Source: JAGPUQ01 sp036961295 (lineage in GTDB: Bacteria > Pseudomonadota > Gammaproteobacteria > Pseudomonadales > Porticoccaceae). From it: 64,000 nt of DNA. The stretch is from the NCBI GenBank assembly GCA_036961295.1, contig JBALVX010000002.1, positions 124,001 to 188,000 on the forward strand, read 5' to 3'. Shown here in pieces: positions 36,042-43,785 of the stretch. Under the pieces are notes generated by a model that saw only the letters and a program-made list of their open reading frames with translations, was not told where the DNA came from and did no database searches. Numbering within the stretch: position 1 is the stretch's first letter; each line of letters opens with the position of its first letter. Both the position numbers and the translations under genes were made by a program.

Positions 36042-36071
36042 TTTTTGGAGCCTCTCTTTTGGGAGCCTCCT
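36042..36071. repeat. Two 15-bp units in the mraZ leader
   Basis: TTTTTGGAGCCTCTC (36042-36056) and TTTTGGGAGCCTCCT (36057-36071) form a tandem pair between the MraZ boxes and the mraZ ribosome site; on the transcribed strand each has a GGAG/GAGG-like core. Confidence 0.5.
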
Positions 36072-36111
36072 TAAAAGTAGGAAGGGATAGATTGAGGAAA
36101 GACTGACATCG

Positions 36112-36137
36112 GCCCACCCAATACCCACAAAACCCCA
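36112..36137 (-). promoter_or_regulatory. MraZ-type operator boxes (TGGGN repeats)
   Basis: On the minus strand TGGGG (36137-36133) and TGGGT (36127-36123) are exactly 10 bp apart, followed by TGGGT (36120-36116) and TGGGC (36116-36112). E. coli MraZ binds TGGGN repeats spaced by five bases. The position, shortly after the predicted start point, suits autorepression. Confidence 0.7.
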
Positions 36138-36156
36138 CTTTTCTCCACCAAAAACC

Positions 36157-36184
36157 ACTATATTCCGACGCCAGTTAAAGTCAA
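36157..36184 (-). promoter_or_regulatory. Sigma-70 promoter of the dcw cluster
   Basis: On the minus strand TTGACT (36184-36179) and TATAGT (36162-36157) are separated by 16 bp, a near-consensus sigma-70 promoter. The start point would be near 36150, just ahead of the MraZ boxes and about 125 bases from the mraZ GTG. Confidence 0.75.
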
Positions 36185-36699
36185 GCATCCGCATGGCTCC
36201 AAATTCACAAAAACACGAATAAAACCAACAATTTGGCTTCGAAAATACAGGTGACGGCAGTACTTAAACAAATACAATTGAACAAAATCATTAAAGTAAT
36301 CGTGCAAGCTAACTAATCACTTTAAGTATGAGATAATTTGGCTATATAAAAATAGTCTACTATCTTTTTTAGCTATTAAAACCCTTTGCCCGACCTCTAC
36401 ACGATTCCCTAATAAGTCCTCGGTCGCGGTGATTTACCACTCGACAGCGCAGAGCTATCCCGCCCACCTATGTAAAGACCCGTCCTTTTAGATTACAATC
36501 TGAGCATTGAATTTTTGGTGTCAGTTGTACTGAAACTGATCGCACCGATTACGGCACAACTCTCTGACCTGGTCCTGTTCAGAATCTTGTCCAGAAAATT
36601 AACCTTCACCTCCTGCACAACTGACAACAGTTTCAGGAGCAGTGGGAGGTGTTCGAATTTGCCCGGTAAACGCACAACATACTGACGAGGACTTACACG
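36185..36699. other. Boundary between dcw cluster and catabolic region
   Basis: About 515 bp without a supported gene. No tRNA, integrase or repeat pair marks it as an insertion boundary. Its right half carries two dyads (36522-36538, 36618-36632) upstream of the monooxygenase gene. Confidence 0.6.
36521..36637 (+). promoter_or_regulatory. Pair of dyads upstream of the monooxygenase gene
   Basis: CAGTT-N7-AACTG lies at 36522-36538 and AACTG-N4-CAGTT at 36620-36632. In addition the octamer TCAGTTGT (36521-36528) and the nonamer CTGAAACTG (36530-36538) each recur as reverse complements at 36617-36624 and 36628-36636. The sites are about 100 bp apart and end 63 bp before the ATG. This is the look of a dimeric repressor or activator operator; no cognate regulator gene is in the window. 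Confidence 0.45.
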
Positions 36700-37797
36700 A
36701 TGGATATCGGCGTTTTAATGCTCTTTCAAAATCATCCCAACCAAACCATGGATGATTACGATATGTACAAAAAAGAGCTGGGGATTTGCGAATTAGTTGA
36801 ACCGCTTGGCTTTGATTCTGTGTGGGCGGTGGAACATCACTTTACCGATTACACTTTGTGTCCCAACCCTATTGAGATGCTGTCCTACCTGGCAGGCAAA
36901 ACCGAGCGCATCAAACTGGGCACTGGCGCCATTATTCTGCCCTGGCACAAGGACCCTCTCCGCACTGCCACCGATATTGCAATGCTCGACAACCTCTGTG
37001 ATCGACGCTTGTTACTCGGCATCGGTCGCGGTATCGGCCGCGTTGAATACGATGGCTTCGGTGTCGATATGAATGAATCTCGGGGCATTTTTGACGAGGC
37101 CTCCGAAATGGTGATGGACATGCTGGAGACCGGCAAAGCCAAAAAACATGATGGCAAATACTTTAAGCAAGCCGCCCGCGATATACGCCCTGCGCCCATG
37201 GGGCCCTACCTGGATCGCACTTTCGTTACCTGCCAGTCACCAGAGACCGCCGAATTAATTGCCAAAAAAGGCATGGGCATGATGGTGTTTGCGATTTCTC
37301 CATGGAAATCACGAGCGGAGGATTGTCGACTTTATCGGGAAGCCTTCCTGGAATATCAGGGCCGCGAAGCCCCGCCAGTAGTCGCCAATGTATTTGTGAT
37401 GGTAGACGAAGATGGCGATAAGGCCACCGAACTCGCCCACAAGTATATGAGCGACTATTGGATTTCCGCTCTCGACCATTACGAAATGGACGGCTCTCAC
37501 TTTGAAGGCGTCAAGGGTTATGAATTCTACGCCAAGTCCGCCGGCATTATGCGTGATCGCAGTTCCGGCTCTATGGGCGATTTATACGTCAACAACCAAA
37601 TTTTCGGCACGCCAAAACAATGCATTGAACAGATGAATACCATTCAGGAATTGGCTGGGCCAGTTACCTTTAACGTGTCTTTTTCTTACGCCGGCCTACC
37701 CTACGATACAGTTAAGGCGCAAATGAAATTATTTGCCGAGCAATGCCTGCCCCAGCTGCAGGCGGCACCAGCAGGAACACTCGCACAAGCCAGTTAG
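36700..37797 (+). CDS. LLM-class flavin-dependent monooxygenase
   Basis: A 365-residue protein of the bacterial luciferase-like fold (TIM barrel), which uses reduced FMN or F420. Early strand MDIGVLMLFQNHPNQ, EPLGFDSVWAVEHHF with the conserved His pair, IKLGTGAIILPWHKDPLRTA, LLLGIGRGIGRVEYDGFG and a C-terminal GTPKQCIEQM are typical. Family members carry out epoxidations (limonene 1,2-monooxygenase), Baeyer-Villiger reactions and hydroxylations, so the reaction here is open. No flavin reductase gene is in the window. GAGGA lies 8 bases before ATG. First of six co-directed genes up to 42364. Confidence 0.88.
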   Translation: MDIGVLMLFQNHPNQTMDDYDMYKKELGICELVEPLGFDSVWAVEHHFTDYTLCPNPIEMLSYLAGKTERIKLGTGAIILPWHKDPLRTATDIAMLDNLCDRRLLLGIGRGIGRVEYDGFGVDMNESRGIFDEASEMVMDMLETGKAKKHDGKYFKQAARDIRPAPMGPYLDRTFVTCQSPETAELIAKKGMGMMVFAISPWKSRAEDCRLYREAFLEYQGREAPPVVANVFVMVDEDGDKATELAHKYMSDYWISALDHYEMDGSHFEGVKGYEFYAKSAGIMRDRSSGSMGDLYVNNQIFGTPKQCIEQMNTIQELAGPVTFNVSFSYAGLPYDTVKAQMKLFAEQCLPQLQAAPAGTLAQAS

Positions 37798-37941
37798 CAA
37801 CGGCCGAGCCACCGCTTTTACCCGTATCGTTCAGTATCGAGGTGAAGGCAGAATGTTATGGCTTAACAATATCCCGTAGGCCCTTGTACAGAACATGCAA
37901 ACCTGCGAACTCATTTTTTAGAAACAAAGGAGGTCTCCCCC

Positions 37942-38721
37942 GTGGCAAGACTCAGTAAACTCAGTCGCTCCGTCGAGGGTAAAGTTGTACACATTACCGG
38001 TGCTGCCAGTGGTATGGGCCGGGCCACCGCCTATTTGTTCGCCGATGAAGGTGCCAAAGTTGCGGTCACCGACCTCAACGGAGAAGCCGCCGAGCAGGTC
38101 GCCAGCGATATCCGCGATGCCGGCGGCATCGCCACCGCCTGGCGCTTAAATGTTGCCGACCCGGAAGAAATTATTGCCATCACTAAAGCCATCGGCGAGG
38201 AGTTTGGCGGGCTTGATATTTTAGTTAACAATGCGGGCATCGGCGTCTTCGCCAAACTCGATAGCGACAAGTATGAAGAGCGCTGGCAATTGAGCATGGA
38301 TGTATTAATCACTGGTGTGCAGCGCCTGGTGCGCGCTTCCTTGTCGATGCTCCGCGAGGCCGAGCACGGCCGCATTATCAATATCGCTTCGACCGAAGGT
38401 CTGGGTGCAACCGAAAATGCCAGCCCTTACACCGCCGCAAAACATGCCGTGGTCGGTTTTACCAAAGCCCTGGCGATTGATTTGGGCCGAGAGGGCATTA
38501 CCGCAAACTGTGTTTGCCCAGGGCCAATCAAAACCTCGTTGACCGACTTTATTTCGGAAGAAGACAAAAATACCTTTGCCCGGCGACGTGTGGCGGTGCG
38601 CCGCTACGGCGACCCGGAGGAAGTCGCCCATGCGACCTTTAACTTTGCACTGCCCTCGGCCTCGTTTATGACTGGCGTTATCATGCCGGTCGATGGTGGG
38701 CTGTGGATACGCAACGCCTAA
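37942..38721 (+). CDS. Short-chain dehydrogenase/reductase (SDR) 1
   Basis: Classical SDR of 259 residues. Cofactor motif TGAASGMG near residues 19-26, NNAG near 96-99, catalytic Ser in NIASTEG, and Tyr/Lys in YTAAK. An Asp at the end of strand 2 (VTDL) favours NAD(H). The C-terminus MTGVIMPVDGGLW is usual. GTG start at 37942 with a full AAAGGAGGT site seven bases upstream, the strongest in the region. Probably oxidises an alcohol made by the monooxygenase pathway; substrate unknown. Confidence 0.9.
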   Translation: MARLSKLSRSVEGKVVHITGAASGMGRATAYLFADEGAKVAVTDLNGEAAEQVASDIRDAGGIATAWRLNVADPEEIIAITKAIGEEFGGLDILVNNAGIGVFAKLDSDKYEERWQLSMDVLITGVQRLVRASLSMLREAEHGRIINIASTEGLGATENASPYTAAKHAVVGFTKALAIDLGREGITANCVCPGPIKTSLTDFISEEDKNTFARRRVAVRRYGDPEEVAHATFNFALPSASFMTGVIMPVDGGLWIRNA

Positions 38722-38758
38722 TTAACATACCTGCAAATATGGCTTAGGGGAAAATAAC

Positions 38759-39610
38759 GTGGCCCAGTGGCAAATTGGTGATGTCAAAGTCACCAAAATT
38801 ATTGAAGAAGATGGGCCGGTACCCGGCGACTTCGTATTACCCGACGCAAATCCCGAGGCGCTGGCGGAAATCCCCTGGCTGTCGCCAAACTTTGTGACCG
38901 AAACGGGCTGGCTAAAAATGTCCATCCACGCCCTGGTAATCGAAACTCAGGGCCTGCGCATTATGGTAGACACCTGTGTCGGCAACGATAAAGAACGCAC
39001 CACCAAAGCCTGGGCGATGCGCAGCGGGCCATTTCTAAAAGACCTTTCCGCAGCGGGTTTCCCCCGCGAAAGTATCGACTACGTAATTTGCACTCACCTG
39101 CATGTCGATCACGTGGGCTGGAATACCATGCTGGTAGACGGAGAATGGTTACCGACTTTCCCCAACGCCCGTTATTTATTTGGCCGCAAGGAATGGGAAG
39201 CCTGGCAGGCCGATCCTCAAGAGGAGGAGTTTGGCCCGGTGATGCAAGATTCCGTCACCCCGATTGTTACAGCAGGTCTCGCAGATTTGGTTGACAGCGA
39301 TCACCGCGTTAATAGTGAAGTCTGGTTTGAACCGACCTATGGCCACACCGCTGGGCACATAAGTGTGCGGATTTCTTCCGGCGGAGAAGACGCCGTTATC
39401 ACCGGCGATATGACCCACCACCCCTGCCAGTTGGCGCGTCCGCAATGGCCCTGCTACGCGGATTACGACCCCGATCAGGCGATTCAAACCCGCCGCGATT
39501 TTTATGCGCGCTACGCCGACAAACCCGTATTAGTCATCGGCACTCACTTTGCTCCGCCGACCGCCGGTTACATCGTTCCCGACGGCGACTATTACAAACT
39601 CAATATTTAG
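38759..39610 (+). CDS. Metallo-beta-lactamase-fold hydrolase
   Basis: A 283-residue MBL-fold protein. Metal ligands: HLHVDH (His113, His115, Asp117, His118), His200 in GHTAGH, Asp217 in TGDMTHH and a His in GTHF near the C-terminus. This is the full set for a binuclear site, in the style of lactonases. Beside a luciferase-type monooxygenase, a lactone hydrolase that opens a Baeyer-Villiger product would make sense, but this is inference. GTG start with AGGGG eight bases upstream. Confidence 0.87.
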   Translation: MAQWQIGDVKVTKIIEEDGPVPGDFVLPDANPEALAEIPWLSPNFVTETGWLKMSIHALVIETQGLRIMVDTCVGNDKERTTKAWAMRSGPFLKDLSAAGFPRESIDYVICTHLHVDHVGWNTMLVDGEWLPTFPNARYLFGRKEWEAWQADPQEEEFGPVMQDSVTPIVTAGLADLVDSDHRVNSEVWFEPTYGHTAGHISVRISSGGEDAVITGDMTHHPCQLARPQWPCYADYDPDQAIQTRRDFYARYADKPVLVIGTHFAPPTAGYIVPDGDYYKLNI

Positions 39611-39630
39611 CTCAGCCGTGCTTGTCCAAT

Positions 39631-39720
39631 ATAGTTTGCCCGGCTATCGTTTTCCCGGCTATCGCTTTCCTGATAGGGTTTCCCCGACTGGGTTTTCCCA
39701 ATACGGCTTTTACTGAGCAC
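39631..39720. repeat. Six 15-bp tandem units between hydrolase and alcohol dehydrogenase genes
   Basis: Units start at 39631, 39646, 39661, 39676, 39691 and 39706; the first two (ATAGTTTGCCCGGCT, ATCGTTTTCCCGGCT) are near identical and later ones decay around a GGnTTTCCC core. It fills the gap except for the ADH ribosome site. Confidence 0.65.
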
Positions 39721-39756
39721 ACACCTAATGTTAATTAACCGCTAAAAGGACATACC

Positions 39757-40773
39757 ATGAAAGCCACACGTTTTTACGGGGTTGGCAAACCCATCGAGAT
39801 TGAAGACATACCCGAGCCGGAGGTAGGCCCCAACGACGTGCTGATTAAAATCGCCGGAGCCGGGGTCTGTCATTCCGACCTGCACGTGATTGACGGAGAC
39901 ATAGATATCGGGGAAACGCCCATCACTCTCGGTCATGAGAATGCAGGCATTGTTGAAAAAGTCGGCAGTCAGGTTACCGAAGTAGAACCGGGAGAAGGCG
40001 TCGCAGTATTTGGTGCGTGGAGTTGCGGACACTGCAGATTTTGTGACATAGGAGAACAAAGCCTTTGCCAAAACCCGGTTTGGCCGGGCGTCATGGTAAA
40101 TGGCGGCTGGGCCGAAAAGTTACTGGTACATCACCCGCGCAATTTAGTGAAGCTTAATGGGCTCGACCCCATCGTCGCCGCACCGATGACCGATGCGGCG
40201 CTGACGCCCTACCGGGCGATTAAAAAGGTCGTGTCTAATCTGGGGCCCGGCAAAACTCTGGCCATTATCGGAGTAGGCGGTTTAGGACACATGGCCCTGC
40301 AAATTGCCAAAGCCGTAACGCCCGCGACGCAATTGATCGCCATTGATATCAGTGCCGAAAAACTCGCAATGGCGAAACAGTTAGGTGCACATCACGTAGT
40401 CGATGGCATGGCCGATGTTGGCGCCGCAGTGAAAGCCGCCACCGGTGGCGACGGTGCTGATGCGGTAATCGACTTTGTCGGCAACGATGCCACTCTGAAA
40501 AATGCGGGAGCCAGCATTGGTATTGCCGGTAAAGTTATCGTGGTGGGTATTGCCGGCGGCACCCTACCCTATTCATTTTGGAATTTACCCCTCGAATGCG
40601 AAGTATCCAGTAGTATTTGGGGTAATCGACAGGAATTAAAAGAAGTACTGGAAATGGCCCGCATCGGGCTCATTACCCCGCATATCGAGTGCCAGCCACT
40701 AGAAGCGATTAACGATGTTCTCGCGCGACTTCACGATGGAAAAATACAGGGGCGCGTTGTCTTAACACCTTAA
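39757..40773 (+). CDS. Zinc-dependent alcohol dehydrogenase (MDR family)
   Basis: A 338-residue medium-chain dehydrogenase. Catalytic zinc ligands Cys38 and His60-Glu61 (GHE), structural zinc cysteines 90, 93, 96 and 104 (CGHC..C.......C), Rossmann motif GVGGLGH near 178-184, and an Asp (AIDIS) at the end of the second strand indicating NAD. It would oxidise a primary or secondary alcohol from a P450 or monooxygenase step. ATG with an AAAGGAC site. Confidence 0.93.
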   Translation: MKATRFYGVGKPIEIEDIPEPEVGPNDVLIKIAGAGVCHSDLHVIDGDIDIGETPITLGHENAGIVEKVGSQVTEVEPGEGVAVFGAWSCGHCRFCDIGEQSLCQNPVWPGVMVNGGWAEKLLVHHPRNLVKLNGLDPIVAAPMTDAALTPYRAIKKVVSNLGPGKTLAIIGVGGLGHMALQIAKAVTPATQLIAIDISAEKLAMAKQLGAHHVVDGMADVGAAVKAATGGDGADAVIDFVGNDATLKNAGASIGIAGKVIVVGIAGGTLPYSFWNLPLECEVSSSIWGNRQELKEVLEMARIGLITPHIECQPLEAINDVLARLHDGKIQGRVVLTP

Positions 40774-40844
40774 AGAAATCGCCTAAAGCAAAGCATTTAA
40801 TCCATACTCCAAGAGAAACACCCACACACAGGAAACCAGCACTG

Positions 40845-41498
40845 ATGCCCTTATCACCACCCAAAGCACGCCAACATTTACACACGCGCGAAATCGATCT
40901 TAAAGGCTACTATCGAGACGATGGTCTATGGGATATCGAAGCTCACATTACCGACAAAAAAACCTACACCTACGAAAATCAGTCTCGCGGTCTGGTAGCC
41001 TCCGGCCACCCGGTCCACGACATGTCACTCAGGCTCAGCATTGATCCCAAATTGGTGGTACGCGAAGTCGAAGCAGTAATGGATGTACAGCCCTACACCA
41101 TTTGTTCGGATATTGTGGGCAATTTCCAGAAACTGGTGGGACTTAAAATCGGGGCTGGCTGGAATAAGCGGGTGCGCGAAGTGGTCGGTAGTGTAGAAGG
41201 TTGCACTCATCTTGCCGAGTTGCTCGGGCCCATCGCCACCGTCGCGTTTCAAACATTATCCGGTGACCATGCGCAAAAATTAATGGGACGAGACCCTGGA
41301 AAAAAAGACACAGAAAATGCTGACCGCACTCCATTTATGCTCAATGGTTGTCACACCTGGAGCGCTAACAGCCCGGTGGTAAAACAACTTTATCCCGCGT
41401 TTTATACGGGTAGCGATGCAGCGGAGGCGAACACTAAGGAAGGTACCGCCAAGATCGTTAATCTCGTGGACGAAAACAACACCACGCACTCGAAGTAA
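40845..41498 (+). CDS. DUF2889 domain-containing protein
   Basis: A 217-residue soluble protein. The opening HTREIDLKGYYRDDGLWDIE and the segment ITDKKTY are characteristic of DUF2889, a family of unknown function that often accompanies oxidative catabolic clusters in proteobacteria and actinobacteria. The middle has conserved-looking Cys residues (EGCTHLAEL, NGCHTWS). No signal peptide or membrane segment. It lies between a zinc ADH and an SDR, suggesting a pathway-specific role. Confidence 0.85.
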   Translation: MPLSPPKARQHLHTREIDLKGYYRDDGLWDIEAHITDKKTYTYENQSRGLVASGHPVHDMSLRLSIDPKLVVREVEAVMDVQPYTICSDIVGNFQKLVGLKIGAGWNKRVREVVGSVEGCTHLAELLGPIATVAFQTLSGDHAQKLMGRDPGKKDTENADRTPFMLNGCHTWSANSPVVKQLYPAFYTGSDAAEANTKEGTAKIVNLVDENNTTHSK

Positions 41499-41614
41499 TA
41501 AGAAATTCGCTCCGTAAACAAACTGACTACGGATAAACACACAGGCAATTTTTTTCTCAACAGTAAAGCTAGAACCAAACTCAAAATTCAATTTAAAACT
41601 AAAAGGTTACTATT

Positions 41615-42364
41615 ATGGGCAATCGACTGGACGGTAAAGTAGCCATTATTACTGGCGGAGCCAGTGGTATTGGTGAGGCACACGCCCATGTATTCGCCGC
41701 AGAAGGCGCGAAAGTTGTGGTTGGCGACGTTCAGGACGAACTGGGGGAAGGCGTGGTCGCCGCCGTTAATAAAAACGGCGGCGATGCCATGTTTGTTCAC
41801 CAGGATGTCACCAGCGAATCCGACTGGGCCAAGCTAGTCGAAGCAACGGTTAACAAGTACGGTTCCCTCACCACCTTGATCAATAATGCTGGCGTCGGTA
41901 GCTTTAAGGGTGTTGAAGAAGAAGACCTGGAAGGTTTTAACCGGGTAGTGGCGATATGCCAGACCGGGGTTTGGCTAGGTATGAAAGCGGCAATGCCAGA
42001 ATTAAAAAAGTCCGGCAACGGTGCCATTGTTAATATTTCATCGCTTTACGGCATTATCGGCACTCCCAGTATGCTGGCCTACCACGGCGCGAAAGGTGCC
42101 GTGCGACTGATGACCAAATCTGCCGGGCTGGAATATGCCAAGCAGGGTGTCCGAATTAATTCCGTGCATCCAGGCATTATCAAAACTCCTCTGGCAAGCA
42201 CCTTGTCCGATGAATATATCCAGGTCATCACCGAGACTACCCCGATGGGCAGAATGGGCGAACCTGTTGATATCGCCAACATGTCCTTGTTTTTAGTATC
42301 CGATGAAGCGAGCTTTATTACCGCGTCAGAATTTGTCGTGGATGGCGGTTGGGGCGCACAATAA
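41615..42364 (+). CDS. SDR 2, hydroxysteroid / cyclic alcohol dehydrogenase type
   Basis: Classical SDR of 249 residues. TGGASGIG cofactor motif at 14-21, NNAG near 90-93, catalytic Ser in NISSLYG and YHGAK for Tyr/Lys; Asp after strand 2 (VGDVQ) favours NAD. Overall style matches 3-alpha/20-beta-hydroxysteroid and cyclopentanol dehydrogenases (GVWLGMKAAMPELKK). Substrate not predictable from sequence. Last gene of the first block; two hairpins follow. Confidence 0.9.
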   Translation: MGNRLDGKVAIITGGASGIGEAHAHVFAAEGAKVVVGDVQDELGEGVVAAVNKNGGDAMFVHQDVTSESDWAKLVEATVNKYGSLTTLINNAGVGSFKGVEEEDLEGFNRVVAICQTGVWLGMKAAMPELKKSGNGAIVNISSLYGIIGTPSMLAYHGAKGAVRLMTKSAGLEYAKQGVRINSVHPGIIKTPLASTLSDEYIQVITETTPMGRMGEPVDIANMSLFLVSDEASFITASEFVVDGGWGAQ

Positions 42365-42378
42365 ACCTGCATGCCATG

Positions 42379-42396
42379 CTCCGATTGTGCTCGGAG
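42379..42396 (+). terminator. First hairpin after SDR 2
   Basis: CTCCGA (42379-42384) pairs with TCGGAG (42391-42396) over a six-base loop. It is followed by AAGGCTTTCC, not a T run, so may be a stabiliser or weak terminator. Confidence 0.4.
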
Positions 42397-42439
42397 AAGG
42401 CTTTCCGTTAAGCTAAAAGCTCGCCGTTAAACCATAATA

Positions 42440-42466
42440 CCGGGGTTTATAACCCGGCATTTTTTT
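42440..42466 (+). terminator. Rho-independent terminator directly before the MFS ribosome site
   Basis: CCGGG (42440-42444) pairs with CCCGG (42453-42457), followed by T7 at 42460-42466. The GGAG ribosome site of the next gene starts at 42467, immediately after the T run. It would separate the first block from the transporter gene, or limit read-through into it. Confidence 0.75.
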
Positions 42467-42476
42467 GGAGTAAATA

Positions 42477-43742
42477 TTGAAGCAAGAAAACACATTTCGT
42501 CAGGGCGCCGCTATCGTCGCGACTTTATTTCTAACCCTGGGCCTACTGTACGGCATCTGGTATGCGTACTCGGTTTTTTTAGTAGCGTTGATTGAGCATT
42601 TCGGCTGGTCCCGCTCGGTCACTGCCGGAGCCATGTCGGTATTTATTTTAACCCACGGTATTTTTGGCCCCTTCGCCGGCCGCTTAGTAGAAAAGTTCGG
42701 CCCGCGTTACTTGATGATGATCGGCGCGGTCGTCATGGCAACGGGCTTGTTGTTAACCTCACAAGTCACTCAGTGGTGGCAACTGTATATTAGCTTCGGC
42801 CTTATCACCGCACTGGGCCTGGGCGCCTGCGGTTGGGTGCCCGCGGTTATTCTTACCGAGCAATGGTTCCCCAATAAAGTAGGTACTGCGCTGGGCATTG
42901 TCACTGCCGGAATTGGCGTCGGCATGCTGGTCGTTGTGCCCCTGTCAAATTATTTAATTGAAAATTCCGATTGGCGACATGCTTACCAGGTGTTAGCGGC
43001 CATGGTACTGATCTTTATCTTACCGGCGGCATTTTTTGTTTTGCGCGAACCCGGCGGGCACCTTATCGAGGTAACAGAAGAGGCAAAAAATACCGATACA
43101 AACGAAGCTCTCGTACTAAGCTCCCGACCCCACTGGACCTTAACAAGCGCTTTCGCATCCAACAGTTTTCGTTTCGCTGTTCTGGCTTTTTTCTTTGGCG
43201 GTTGCCTCACCCAGTTATTATTAATGCATCAATTCGCGTTTATGGTAGATCACGGTGTTGCAAAGACCATGGGTTCTATAATCGTCGGTATTATCGGTGT
43301 CGCCAGTATTCCTGGAAAAATTATTTTGGGCAGCTTGTCTGATCGTATCGGCAGAGAGCTGGCCTATAGCGTGGGTTTATTTTGTATTCTTTTATCCATC
43401 GGCGCGCTGGCTTTAATAGGTACGGTACCCGGCTTATTAATGCCCTTCGCATTCGCCCTACTCGTCGGCTTTGGTTATGCGGCGAATGCGCCGATTATTC
43501 CCGCAGCGGCGCGGGACTTATTTGCGGGACCAAAATTCCCGGTTATTTTTGGCACCATGTCGATGTTCGCCGCTATAGGCGGTGCGACTGGTTCATGGTT
43601 GGGCGGCGCCCTGTTTGATCTTTCGGGGAATTATCAATTAATGTTAATCACAGCGGCGGGGCTGGCTATTCTTTCACCTGCGATGCTGTGGTTAGCTGCA
43701 CCCCGTGCTCCTCAACAACCTCCGCACACTTCCTTTAATTAG
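42477..43742 (+). CDS. MFS transporter
   Basis: Major facilitator of 421 residues with about twelve membrane helices and a central cytoplasmic loop near residues 195-220. The pattern (GLLYGIWYAYSVFLVALIEHFGWSRS, FGPRYLMMIG, a SDRIGRE loop between helices 8 and 9) is that of the monocarboxylate/OFA-type carriers, which often import organic acids. TTG start at 42477 with GGAG six bases upstream, just after a terminator. Likely moves a pathway substrate or intermediate. Confidence 0.88.
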   Translation: MKQENTFRQGAAIVATLFLTLGLLYGIWYAYSVFLVALIEHFGWSRSVTAGAMSVFILTHGIFGPFAGRLVEKFGPRYLMMIGAVVMATGLLLTSQVTQWWQLYISFGLITALGLGACGWVPAVILTEQWFPNKVGTALGIVTAGIGVGMLVVVPLSNYLIENSDWRHAYQVLAAMVLIFILPAAFFVLREPGGHLIEVTEEAKNTDTNEALVLSSRPHWTLTSAFASNSFRFAVLAFFFGGCLTQLLLMHQFAFMVDHGVAKTMGSIIVGIIGVASIPGKIILGSLSDRIGRELAYSVGLFCILLSIGALALIGTVPGLLMPFAFALLVGFGYAANAPIIPAAARDLFAGPKFPVIFGTMSMFAAIGGATGSWLGGALFDLSGNYQLMLITAAGLAILSPAMLWLAAPRAPQQPPHTSFN

Positions 43743-43785
43743 GTGTCGATGGTACCGCGCTTTCCTGGCCGGTTTTTTATCACGA

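Noticed and set aside
36185..36699. Insertion boundary of a genomic island
   Set aside because: No integrase, tRNA, direct repeats or sharp change in appearance; the catabolic region shares the short-array habit of the core region.
39631..39720. Possible small CRISPR array
   Set aside because: Units are contiguous 15-mers with no constant repeat and variable spacer, and no cas gene is nearby.
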